Assembly: GCA_937888765.1 (NCBI GenBank)
Contig: CALASU010000263.1
Span: 1 to 19,879, forward strand
Origin: an uncultured Clostridia bacterium
GTDB taxonomy: Bacteria > Bacillota > Clostridia > Lachnospirales > Anaerotignaceae
Length of the DNA stretch: 19,879 bases
Direction: 5' to 3'
Within the stretch, counting starts at the first letter, position 1. Each line of letters starts with the position of its first letter. The translations under genes and the position numbers were made by a program. Below are positions 9,429-15,709 of the stretch, one piece after another. The notes below the pieces were generated by a model. The model had not been told where the DNA came from. It worked only from the letters and a program-made list of their open reading frames with translations, and made no database searches.

Positions 9429-9479
9429 AACAAAAGAACTAAGACAGCACACCGAGCAGAAAGTCGTGTGCTATTTTTT
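9429..9479 (+). ncRNA. Candidate ~50-nt RNA ending in an intrinsic terminator
   Basis: Between the promoter at 9394 and a T6 run at 9474-9479 lies the stem AGCACAC / GTGTGCT (9446-9452 with 9466-9472), extended by GA/TC past a bulged C, with an 8-nt loop. The stem plus U-tract is a good terminator. The product would be a very short RNA. Alternatively it is an attenuator in a long leader of the dehydrogenase operon, whose start codon is 440 nt downstream. No known RNA family is recognised. Confidence 0.4.
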
Positions 9480-9718
9480 CGCAAATATTGTTTGAAGGCA
9501 AAATATTCACGGATGATTTTGCAGTGGACAATGTCTGAAATGAAAAAATGGAACTGCTTTTTGTACAGGATGCGATTTTTCTTCTCCAGAGCGACGAGGG
9601 GAGAGGAAAAGATGCCTTGCTTCTTTTGTGGTTTTTTTCCTAGAACCAACAGACGAAAATATGTCGGTATTACCAACAAACGCAACCGTTTTTTATGGAA
9701 TATTTATCGACAAACATG

Positions 9719-9748
9719 TTGACATTTTTTAGACAAAAATGGTATATT
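9719..9748 (+). promoter_or_regulatory. Promoter of the bcd-etfB-etfA operon
   Basis: Consensus TTGACA (9719-9724), 18-bp spacer, TATATT (9743-9748); predicted start near 9755. An imperfect 18-bp inverted repeat, TTGAC...AGACAA (9719-9736), covers the -35 and half the spacer, where a repressor would block polymerase. In size and position it recalls Rex operators, but the half-sites differ from the Rex consensus (TTGTTAA or TTGTGAA), so no regulator is assigned. Confidence 0.7.
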
Positions 9749-9754
9749 CATTAT

Positions 9755-9916
9755 GGAGGCATTAGGGGCTTGAGAAAGCTTTTTCGAGCTTTCAAAAGTC
9801 ATGCAATCGCTTCCGGACGGTGGCGTCGTAAGGAAGTAGGTAGTTTTTTAATGGGTCCAATCAATGCGCTCTCGTTGAGAAGATCCGAAATTTCTAAAAA
9901 ATAGGAGGAATAGTAA
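9755..9916 (+). other. Structured 5' leader of the bcd operon
   Basis: About 160 nt of untranslated leader. Visible stems: GAAAGCT/AGCTTTC (9774-9793, loop TTTTCG); a two-part hairpin CTTCC + GACG / CGTC + GGAAG around 9808-9835 with a GTGG loop; and GGGTC/GATCC (about 9855-9886) enclosing a small TCTC-GTT-GAGA stem. The leader ends in AGGAGGA before the ATG. I do not recognise a riboswitch class. There is no terminator, so control, if any, would be at translation or stability. Confidence 0.4.
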
Positions 9917-11059
9917 ATGGATTTCAAATTAACAAAAACTCAGATGCTTCAGCAGGAGTTGTTCAGAAAATTTGCTGAAACAGAAATTAAACCAATCGCT
10001 AAAGATATGGACGAAGCTGAAGATTACGATCGTGAACTGCTGCAGAAACTGCAGAAAATCGGTGCTTTTGGTATTCCTTACAGCAGAGAATACGGCGGTC
10101 AGGGTGCTGACGTTCTGACATACACACTGTGCATGGAAGAAATGTCCAAAGTAGATGCTTCCACAGGTATCACACTGTCCGTACACACATCTCTTTGCTG
10201 CCCTTGCATCAATGAGTTTGGTACAGAAGAACAGAAACAGAAATGGCTGAGACCTCTGGTTGATGGTTCCAAAATCGGCTGCTTCGGTCTGACAGAACCC
10301 GGCGCTGGTACAGACGCTGCTGGTGTTAAAACAGAAGCTGCTAAAGATGAAAACGGCGACTACATCCTGAACGGTACAAAAATCTTTACAACAAACTCCG
10401 GTTTCGCTGATACATTCATCGTATTCGCTCTGACAGACAAATCCAAAGGCCCTAAAGGTATGTCCGCATTCATCGTTGACAGAAACTCCGAAGGTCTGAC
10501 AGTTGGTCCTAACATCGAACGTATGGGTATCAGAGCAGCTTCCAACTGTGAAGTTGTTTACGAAAACGTTAAAGTTCCCAAAGAAAACCTGCTGGGTAAA
10601 GAAGGCCAGGGTTACAAAATCGCTATGACAGCTCTGGGCGGCGGTCGTATCGGTATCGGTGCTCAGTCCGTAGGTATCGCACAGGGTGCTATCGACGAAA
10701 CACTGAAATATGTTAAAGAAAGAAAACAGGGTGGTAAACCCATCGGTAAATACCAGAACACACAGTTCAAACTGGCTGAAATGCAGACAAAAACAGATGC
10801 TGCTAGACTGATGGTTTGGAGAGCTGCTACAGAAAAAGACAACCACGGCAACTACGCTCCTCTGGCTGCAATGTGCAAATACTTCGCTTCCGACGTTGCT
10901 AACGAAGTAACAAGAATGGCTGTACAGCTGTTCGGTGGTTACGGTTACTGCCGTGAATACCCCGTAGAAAGAGCTATGCGTGACGCTAAGATCACAGAAA
11001 TCTACGAAGGTACAAACGAAGCTATGAGAATGATCATCGCTGGCTCCATGAAAGTTTGA
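9917..11059 (+). CDS. bcd: Short-chain acyl-CoA dehydrogenase (butyryl-CoA dehydrogenase type)
   Basis: A 380-residue FAD enzyme of the acyl-CoA dehydrogenase family, the usual length. It interconverts acyl-CoA and 2-enoyl-CoA, passing electrons to or from the ETF encoded next door. Seen: the FAD/acyl-CoA signature CFGLTEPGAGTDA (122-134); the second family signature QLFGGYGYCREYPVERAMRDAKI (337-359, spelled here only to locate it) near the C-terminus; and the catalytic base Glu364 in IYEGTNE. In anaerobes this is normally a reductase step, crotonyl-CoA to butyryl-CoA, or acryloyl-CoA to propionyl-CoA in lactate/alanine fermenters. The sequence alone does not separate these. Crotonase, thiolase and 3-hydroxybutyryl-CoA dehydrogenase genes, often adjacent in butyrate producers, are absent. 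Codon bias is as strong as in EF-Tu, so the enzyme is probably abundant. Confidence 0.92.
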   Translation: MDFKLTKTQMLQQELFRKFAETEIKPIAKDMDEAEDYDRELLQKLQKIGAFGIPYSREYGGQGADVLTYTLCMEEMSKVDASTGITLSVHTSLCCPCINEFGTEEQKQKWLRPLVDGSKIGCFGLTEPGAGTDAAGVKTEAAKDENGDYILNGTKIFTTNSGFADTFIVFALTDKSKGPKGMSAFIVDRNSEGLTVGPNIERMGIRAASNCEVVYENVKVPKENLLGKEGQGYKIAMTALGGGRIGIGAQSVGIAQGAIDETLKYVKERKQGGKPIGKYQNTQFKLAEMQTKTDAARLMVWRAATEKDNHGNYAPLAAMCKYFASDVANEVTRMAVQLFGGYGYCREYPVERAMRDAKITEIYEGTNEAMRMIIAGSMKV

Positions 11060-11102
11060 TCCTGAGAGTTAAGAGTTCATTTTAAGAAAAGCTTTTATTA
11101 AC

Positions 11103-11973
11103 TAAAATTTGGAAGGAGAACAACTATAATGAAAATCGTTGTATGTATTAAACAGGTACCCGATACAGTAGAAGTTAAAATCGATCCTAAAACAGGCACA
11201 CTGATCCGTGACGGTGTTCCCTCTATCATCAACCACGATGACAAAACAGGTATCGAAGCAGCTCTGCAGCTGAAAGAACAGCTGGGCGGCACAGTTACAG
11301 TAGTATCCATGGGCCCTCCTCAGGCTGACGTTGCTCTGAGAGAAGCTCTGGCTATGGGTTGTGACGAAGCTTATCTGGTATCCGCTAGAGAATTCGGTGG
11401 TTCCGATACATATGCTACATCCGGTATTCTGGCTGCAGCTCTGAAAAAAGTAGGCTATGACATCGTTATCACAGGTCGTCAGGCTATCGACGGTGACACA
11501 GCTCAGGTTGGTCCCCAGATCGCTGAAAAACTGTCCCTGCCTCAGGTTTCCTACGTTGAAGAAGTTATCGAAGCTGCTGAAGATCACGTAGTAGTTAAAA
11601 GACAGTTTGAAGATGGTTACCAGATCATCAAAATCAAAACTCCTTGCCTGCTGACAGCAATCGCTGAACTGGCTACACCTAGATACATGTCCGTAAGAGG
11701 TATCGTTGAAGCTTATGAAGCAGAAATCAAAGTTCTGGGCTTCGAAGATCTGAAAGATGAACTGGAACTGGACATGATCGGTCTGAAAGGTTCCCCTACA
11801 AACGTATACCAGTCCTTCACAAAAGAAGTAAAAGGCGCTGGTACAATCCTGGAAGGTCTGTCTGCAGACGAAGCTGTTAAAGCTATCATGGACAAACTGG
11901 AAGCAAAATTCATCATCTAATCTGGTGGTTTTCGCCTAATTGGAACGAGGAATCATAGACTTAAAATTTGGAA
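11103..11973 (+). repeat. 12-bp direct repeat before etfB and etfA
   Basis: TAAAATTTGGAA occurs at 11103-11114 and again at 11962-11973, each time just upstream of or touching the ribosome-binding site of the next ETF gene. It may be a translation-enhancing A/U-rich element shared by the two subunits, or chance in AT-rich spacers. Confidence 0.4.
11129..11920 (+). CDS. etfB: Electron transfer flavoprotein, beta subunit
   Basis: A 263-residue EtfB, a soluble flavoprotein subunit that pairs with EtfA to shuttle electrons to or from the acyl-CoA dehydrogenase encoded upstream. The N-terminus MKIVVCIKQVPDTVEV and the nucleotide-binding segment GRQAIDGDTAQVGP (116-129) are diagnostic. The length fits the clostridial bcd-associated group. 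In related Clostridia the Bcd/Etf complex bifurcates electrons between crotonyl-CoA and ferredoxin; bifurcation here is possible but not shown by what I can read. ATG 11129 is preceded by GGAAGGAGAA. The gap to bcd is 69 nt. The 12-mer TAAAATTTGGAA occurs just before the ribosome-binding sites of both etfB (11103) and etfA (11962). Confidence 0.96.
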   Translation: MKIVVCIKQVPDTVEVKIDPKTGTLIRDGVPSIINHDDKTGIEAALQLKEQLGGTVTVVSMGPPQADVALREALAMGCDEAYLVSAREFGGSDTYATSGILAAALKKVGYDIVITGRQAIDGDTAQVGPQIAEKLSLPQVSYVEEVIEAAEDHVVVKRQFEDGYQIIKIKTPCLLTAIAELATPRYMSVRGIVEAYEAEIKVLGFEDLKDELELDMIGLKGSPTNVYQSFTKEVKGAGTILEGLSADEAVKAIMDKLEAKFII

Positions 11974-11993
11974 TATAAGGAGGAAAACCTACA

Positions 11994-13046
11994 ATGAGTA
12001 AAGGTATTTTCGTAGTAATGGAACAGAGATACGGCAAGGTTCAGAACGTAGGTCTGGAACTGGTCGGCGAAGCTACAAGACTGAAAGAAGATCTGAAAGA
12101 TGACGTAGTAGCAGTGCTGCTGGGTCACAACATCGAAGGCGAAGTTGCAAAAATCTTCCACTACGGTGCAGACAAAGTTATCCTGGTTGACCACCCCATG
12201 CTGGAAAACTATGCAACAGAACCCTACACAAAAGCTGTAACAGAAGTTATCAAAGCATTTGATCCCGAAATCATGCTGTTCGGTGCTTCTTCCATCGGCC
12301 GTGACGTTGCTCCCCGTGTTGCTTCTCGTGTAAAAACAGGTCTGGTTGCAGATACAACAGGTCTGAGAATGGCGAAAACAGAAGCTGAACTGGCAAAAGA
12401 AGCTGAAATGGGCAACAAAGAACCCGAAAGAGCTCTGCTGATGACACGTCCCGCTTTCGGTGGTAACATCATGGCTACACTGATGTGCCCCAGAACAAAA
12501 CCTCAGATGGCTACAGTACGTCCCGGCGTTATGAAAATGATCGCGAAAGACGAAACAAGAACAGGCGAACTGGTTAAATTCGATGTTAATTTCACAGACG
12601 CTGACATGAACGTAGAAATCATGGAAGTAGTGAAATCCGAACACGCTCACGTTGACCTGACAGAAGCAAAACTGATCGTTTCCGGCGGTCGTGGTGTTGG
12701 TTCCGCAGCAGGCTTCGACGTAATCAGAGACGTTGCAGATGCACTGGGCGCAGAAGTTGGTTCTTCCAGAGCATGTGTTGACGCTGGTTGGATTGAAAAA
12801 GACAGACAGGTAGGTCAGACAGGTAAAACAGTAAGACCCGAACTGTACATGGCTTGCGGTATCTCCGGTGCTATCCAGCACGTAGCAGGTATGGAAAACT
12901 CCGAACTGATCATCGCTATCAACAAAAACGAATCCGCTCCCATCTTCGAAGTGGCTGACCTGGGTATCGTTGGTGATCTGAAAGCAATCCTGCCTAAACT
13001 GGCTGACGCAGTAAGAAAATACAAAGCAGCAAAAGCAAACAGCTAA
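11994..13046 (+). CDS. etfA: Electron transfer flavoprotein, alpha subunit
   Basis: A 350-residue EtfA, partner of EtfB. The N-terminal Rossmann-like half begins SKGIFVVMEQRYGKVQNVG. The C-terminal FAD domain shows SGGRGVG (230-236), GQTGKTVRPELYMACG (274-289) with ISGAIQH (290-296), and the terminal NKNESAPIFEVADLGIVGD. The length is slightly above that of simple ETFs because of an Ala/Glu-rich insert around residues 125-142. ATG 11994 follows AAGGAGGA; the gap to etfB is 73 nt. It is the last gene of the operon, with a terminator 35 nt after the stop. Strong codon bias throughout. Confidence 0.96.
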   Translation: MSKGIFVVMEQRYGKVQNVGLELVGEATRLKEDLKDDVVAVLLGHNIEGEVAKIFHYGADKVILVDHPMLENYATEPYTKAVTEVIKAFDPEIMLFGASSIGRDVAPRVASRVKTGLVADTTGLRMAKTEAELAKEAEMGNKEPERALLMTRPAFGGNIMATLMCPRTKPQMATVRPGVMKMIAKDETRTGELVKFDVNFTDADMNVEIMEVVKSEHAHVDLTEAKLIVSGGRGVGSAAGFDVIRDVADALGAEVGSSRACVDAGWIEKDRQVGQTGKTVRPELYMACGISGAIQHVAGMENSELIIAINKNESAPIFEVADLGIVGDLKAILPKLADAVRKYKAAKANS

Positions 13047-13080
13047 TTTGTTTTTGACTGATAGTTTGCTTTGAATCTTG

Positions 13081-13106
13081 AGGACTCCCGAAAGGGAGTC
13101 CTTTTT
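13081..13106 (+). terminator. Terminator of the bcd-etfBA operon
   Basis: A perfect 9-bp stem AGGACTCCC / GGGAGTCCT with a GAAA tetraloop (the same loop as the str terminator) and a following T4 run. Confidence 0.95.
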
Positions 13107-13273
13107 ATTAGCAGCGAGAAAGGCAGCGATAAAGAGGATGTACTATCAGTTAGTCGCGTTAAAAAAGTAATGTTTTATTGAAAAAAGTACAATAATTTAT
13201 TGAAATTTACCTTATATGTGCAAAATGACTGAAATAATTCGAGAAATGTCCGTCTATTAGGGGCTTTTGTCTA
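13107..13273. other. AT-rich intergenic region upstream of the ACT gene
   Basis: No gene. It contains two copies of TTTATTGAAA about 22 nt apart (around 13175 and 13197) and, at 13217-13229, the 13-mer TGTGCAAAATGAC that also occurs at 9328-9340. Confidence 0.5.
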
Positions 13274-13301
13274 TTGTTTTTTGTGGGGAATATGGTAGAA
13301 T
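13274..13301 (+). promoter_or_regulatory. Promoter of the ACT-UPF0210 pair
   Basis: TTGTTT (13274-13279), 16-bp spacer, TAGAAT (13296-13301) with an extended -10 TG at 13293-13294. Predicted start near 13308, about 130 nt before the ACT start codon. Confidence 0.6.
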
Positions 13302-13331
13302 AAGGATGTCCTTTGAGGAAGGGATATTTGA

Positions 13332-13409
13332 ATGGGAAAAATGGATATCGTATGCTTGGCTGAAGCAAGCCTGACATACGATTTTTTTCATTCTAAGGAA
13401 GCGTTTTGA
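13332..13409 (+). CDS. Possible 25-residue leader peptide across the attenuator
   Basis: An ORF encodes MGKMDIVCLAEASLTYDFF followed by six more residues, then TGA. GAGGAAGGG at 13315-13323 sits 8 nt before the ATG, a good ribosome-binding site. The frame runs straight through the terminator hairpin at 13347-13382 and its U-tract and ends 30 nt before the ACT gene. A translating ribosome would disrupt the terminator, the arrangement of a leader-peptide attenuator. There is no run of a single regulatory amino-acid codon, so the sensed signal is not evident. It may be coincidental. Confidence 0.35.
   Translation: MGKMDIVCLAEASLTYDFFHSKEAF
13347..13388 (+). terminator. Intrinsic terminator in the ACT gene leader
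   Basis: The outer stem ATCGTATG / CATACGAT (13347-13354 with 13375-13382) is perfect, and an inner GCTTG/CAAGC can extend it. A run of seven T (13382-13388) follows. It lies about 40-80 nt after the predicted start and 52 nt before the ACT gene, so it probably acts as an attenuator; alternatively it ends a ~80-nt separate RNA. Confidence 0.8.
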
Positions 13410-13439
13410 ATTTTTATGTAACAAAAGGAGGCAATACAG

Positions 13440-13712
13440 ATGAAAAAAGCTGTTATTACTGTATTAGGTAAAGATCGTGTGGGTATCACATTGAAAGTAT
13501 GTGAAGTACTGGCAGGTGCAAATATCAATATTCTGGATATTTCTCAGACAATCGTAAGCGGTTACTTCAATATGGTTATGGTAACAGATATTACAGATAC
13601 AAATATGGTATTTGAAGATATCGCTGCAAAATTGGCGGCAGTTGGAGAAGAATTGGGTCTGGAAATCAAGATCCAGCATACAGCTATTTTTGACGCTATG
13701 CATCGCATTTAA
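13440..13712 (+). CDS. ACT domain protein, UPF0237 family
   Basis: A 90-residue protein that is a single ACT domain (a ferredoxin-like fold that binds small ligands, usually amino acids). The N-terminus KKAVITVLGKDRVGITLKV and the motif ANINILDISQTI are typical of UPF0237. No enzyme domain is attached, so it is presumably a regulatory or ligand-sensing subunit. ATG 13440 follows AAAAGGAGG. The UPF0210 gene starts 15 nt after its stop. The two families are found as neighbours in many Firmicutes, pointing to a shared but undetermined function. Codon bias is weaker than in the flanking operons (TTA and TTG appear). Confidence 0.92.
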   Translation: MKKAVITVLGKDRVGITLKVCEVLAGANINILDISQTIVSGYFNMVMVTDITDTNMVFEDIAAKLAAVGEELGLEIKIQHTAIFDAMHRI

Positions 13713-13727
13713 AAAGGAGGCTGTGGC

Positions 13728-15089
13728 ATGATTACAAGAAATGAAATTCTGGAAACCAACAGCATGATCAGCGAAATGAATCTGGATGTGCGTACCATCA
13801 CAATGGGTATCAGCCTGTTGGATTGTGCAGATGCAGACATTGAAAAATTCAATGAAAAAGTTTATAACAAAATTACAACATATGCAAAGGATCTGGTAAA
13901 GGTCGGCGATGATCTGGCAAAGGAATATGGAATTCCTGTTGTAAACAAAAGAATTTCCGTAACACCCATTGCGATTGCGGCCGCAGGCTGTAAAAATGCA
14001 GATTCCTATGTAAGTGTTGCACAGACCCTGGATAGAGCGGCAAAAGAAGTTGGCGTAAACTTTATCGGCGGCTTTTCTGCTCTGGTACAGAAAGGGTATA
14101 CAGAAAGCGATAAAATTCTGATCAACTCCATTCCCGAAGCACTGTCTGTGACAGAACGTGTTTGTTCTTCTGTGAATGTAGGCACTTCCAGAAACGGCAT
14201 GAACATGGATGCAGTAAAGAAAATGGGTGAAATCATCGTAGAAACAGCAGAACTGACAAAGGACAGAGAATGTATCGGTTGTGCGAAGCTGGTTGTATTC
14301 TGCAATGCAGTAGAAGATAACCCCTTCATGGCAGGTGCATTCCACGGTGTTGGCGAAGCAGACTGCTGCATCAATGTAGGTGTCAGTGGTCCCGGTGTTG
14401 TAAAAAAAGCACTGGAAGAAGTAAGAGGGGCAGATTTTGAAACACTGTGCGAAACAGTAAAACGTACAGCATTTAAAATTACCCGTGTTGGTCAGATGAT
14501 TGCAAAAGAAGCATCTGAAAGATTAAACGTACCTTTTGGTATCATTGACCTTTCTCTGGCACCCACACCCGCAGTGGGCGACAGCATTGCAGAAATTTTC
14601 CAGGAAATGGGTCTGGAAGAAGCTGGTGCACCAGGTACAACAGCGGCACTGGCACTGTTGAATGATAATGTGAAAAAAGGCGGCGTTATGGCATCCTCTT
14701 ATGTAGGCGGTCTGAGCGGTGCATTTATTCCCGTAAGTGAAGACCACGGTATGATTGATGCCTGTGAAAAAGGTGCGCTGACTCTTGAAAAACTGGAAGC
14801 AATGACTTGCGTCTGCTCCGTTGGTCTGGATATGATTGCACTGCCCGGCGATACTTCCGCAGCAACATTATCCGGTATCATTGCGGATGAAGCTGCAATC
14901 GGTATGGTAAATAATAAAACAACAGCGGTTCGTCTGATTCCTGTGATCGGCAGAAAAGAAGGCGACAGCGTAGAATTCGGCGGTCTGTTGGGCTATGCGC
15001 CTATCATTCCCGTAAATCGTTTCAGCTGTGAAAAATTTGTGGCAAGAGGCGGCAGAATTCCCGCACCTATCCATAGCTTCAAAAACTAA
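13728..15089 (+). CDS. UPF0210 (DUF711) family protein
   Basis: A 453-residue cytosolic protein with no signal peptide or membrane segments. It is recognised as UPF0210/DUF711 by its N-terminus ITRNEILETNSMISEMNLDV, the segments RNGMNMDAVKKMG and VSGPGVVKKAL, and the C-terminal FVARGGRIPAPIHSFKN. Databases sometimes call the family PFL-like, but no glycyl-radical motif (RVxG[FY]) is present at the C-terminus, so catalysis of that kind should not be assumed. The family has known structures but no agreed function that I can state. ATG 13728 follows AAAAGGAGG, 15 nt after the ACT gene. A strong terminator follows, so the pair is a two-gene operon. Confidence 0.93.
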   Translation: MITRNEILETNSMISEMNLDVRTITMGISLLDCADADIEKFNEKVYNKITTYAKDLVKVGDDLAKEYGIPVVNKRISVTPIAIAAAGCKNADSYVSVAQTLDRAAKEVGVNFIGGFSALVQKGYTESDKILINSIPEALSVTERVCSSVNVGTSRNGMNMDAVKKMGEIIVETAELTKDRECIGCAKLVVFCNAVEDNPFMAGAFHGVGEADCCINVGVSGPGVVKKALEEVRGADFETLCETVKRTAFKITRVGQMIAKEASERLNVPFGIIDLSLAPTPAVGDSIAEIFQEMGLEEAGAPGTTAALALLNDNVKKGGVMASSYVGGLSGAFIPVSEDHGMIDACEKGALTLEKLEAMTCVCSVGLDMIALPGDTSAATLSGIIADEAAIGMVNNKTTAVRLIPVIGRKEGDSVEFGGLLGYAPIIPVNRFSCEKFVARGGRIPAPIHSFKN

Positions 15090-15111
15090 CATATATAATA
15101 TAGAAGAAACT

Positions 15112-15144
15112 GCTGCTTTTTGGATTTCAAAAAGCAGCTTTTTT
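15112..15144 (+). terminator. Terminator after the UPF0210 gene
   Basis: A perfect 11-bp stem GCTGCTTTTTG / CAAAAAGCAGC (15112-15122 with 15128-15138), 5-nt loop, then T6. Strong rho-independent terminator. Confidence 0.95.
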
Positions 15145-15420
15145 CTTTAGAGAAATGCTTTCTGTAAAGAAAAATAAGGTGTTCAGTATACAAAACACAA
15201 AAAATGGAAAGAATCTGTAAAGTTTTCTGAAAAATGCGTCTTTGTATGGTGGACAAATGAACAGAAAAGGCGGAGTTTGTTTTGGGTTAGTCTTGAATTA
15301 TTCGAAAAAAACCGCATAAGAAAACTGTATACAGATTGAAATTGTGCACTATGCACAAAAACAGTTTGATTTTAAAGTGGTTTTTATATCAAAAACAAGC
15401 GAAAAAAATAAAAAAAACAC
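15145..15420. other. AT-rich region upstream of the S10 promoter
   Basis: No ORF is supported. It contains the perfect palindrome CTGTATACAG (15325-15334), the 17-bp dyad TTGTGCA-CTA-TGCACAA (15342-15358), and A-tracts directly before the -35 (15391-15418) that look like an UP element. Confidence 0.5.
15342..15358 (+). promoter_or_regulatory. Candidate operator upstream of the S10 promoter
   Basis: TTGTGCA-CTA-TGCACAA is a perfect 7-bp inverted repeat with a 3-bp centre, 62 bp upstream of the -35. It is the size of a homodimeric repressor or activator site and resembles the 13-mer repeat seen upstream of two other promoters here. No binding protein is identified. Confidence 0.4.
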
Positions 15421-15449
15421 TTGCCAAATCTGTCCTCATCATTTATAAT
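15421..15449 (+). promoter_or_regulatory. S10 operon promoter
   Basis: TTGCCA (15421-15426), 17-bp spacer, perfect TATAAT (15444-15449), preceded by A-tracts. Predicted start near 15456, giving a leader of about 250 nt before rpsJ. Confidence 0.85.
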
Positions 15450-15455
15450 AAGTGT

Positions 15456-15709
15456 TGTTGTGACATAGAGTGTTGATACGGAAGGTTGCCAAAAGCCGAT
15501 AGATAAAGGGCTTGAGGGTTTTTCCGAGGAGCGATGTCTAGTTCAAAGAAACCAGGCGACAAGGTCACTGTACTGAATATTTAGGGTGAGTTATTCGATA
15601 GGATAACTATGCGCTGAAAGTGTGCGCAAAAATGAGCCCGGATAAGTGTGCAGTCACCACTTGTCGTACTGAAGTCAGAAAATAGTACGAAAAGGAGGGG
15701 ACTTTTTTT
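15456..15709 (+). other. Structured S10 operon leader
   Basis: A first domain is closed by GACAT/ATGTC (15462-15466 with 15534-15538) and holds CGGAA/TTCCG (15479-15526) and AAGCC/GGCTT (15493-15513). Then come the hairpins AGTTATTC-GATA-GGATAACT (15589-15608), TGCGC/GCGCA (15610-15628), GATAAGTG/CACTTGTC (15641-15665) and TCGTACT/AGTACGA (15664-15690, ending at the ribosome-binding site). CTTGTCG (15660-15666) can alternatively pair with CGACAAG (15557-15563). There is no U-tract terminator. In E. coli the S10 leader is the target of L4 autoregulation; an equivalent role here is inference. Confidence 0.55.

Larger units (their letters stand above)
9225..9718. other. Gene-free AT-rich region between str and the bcd operon
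   Basis: There is no credible protein gene; open frames here lack start signals or use codons unlike all neighbours. What can be seen: the dyad ATTTTG-TG-CAAAAT at 9324-9337, part of a 13-mer repeated at 13217; a promoter at 9394 followed by a terminator at 9446; the hairpin GCAAAAT/ATTTTGC (9498-9522); and an 11-bp hairpin with one G-U pair (9577-9587 with 9600-9610). The run of hairpins suggests non-coding RNA rather than spacer DNA, but this is inference. No insertion-sequence ends, tRNA or direct-repeat boundaries were found. Confidence 0.5.

Noticed and set aside
9468..9722. 84-codon frame between tuf and bcd
   Set aside because: It begins at a GTG inside a terminator stem, with no ribosome-binding site and atypical codons.
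9612..9722. 36-codon frame starting MPCFFCGFF, with a GAGAGGA ribosome-binding site
   Set aside because: The ribosome-binding site lies inside an 11-bp hairpin arm, codon use is unlike any neighbour, and the stop overlaps the bcd -35 box. It cannot be excluded without Ribo-seq.
9695..9904. 69-codon frame just before bcd
   Set aside because: It spans the bcd promoter and leader; the predicted transcript start lies inside it, so most of its 5' end would not be transcribed.
9766..15528. Shared GGGCTTGAG followed by TTTTTC(C)GAG in the bcd and S10 leaders
   Set aside because: A 9-mer match between two leaders of this size is not far from chance, and the surrounding stems differ.
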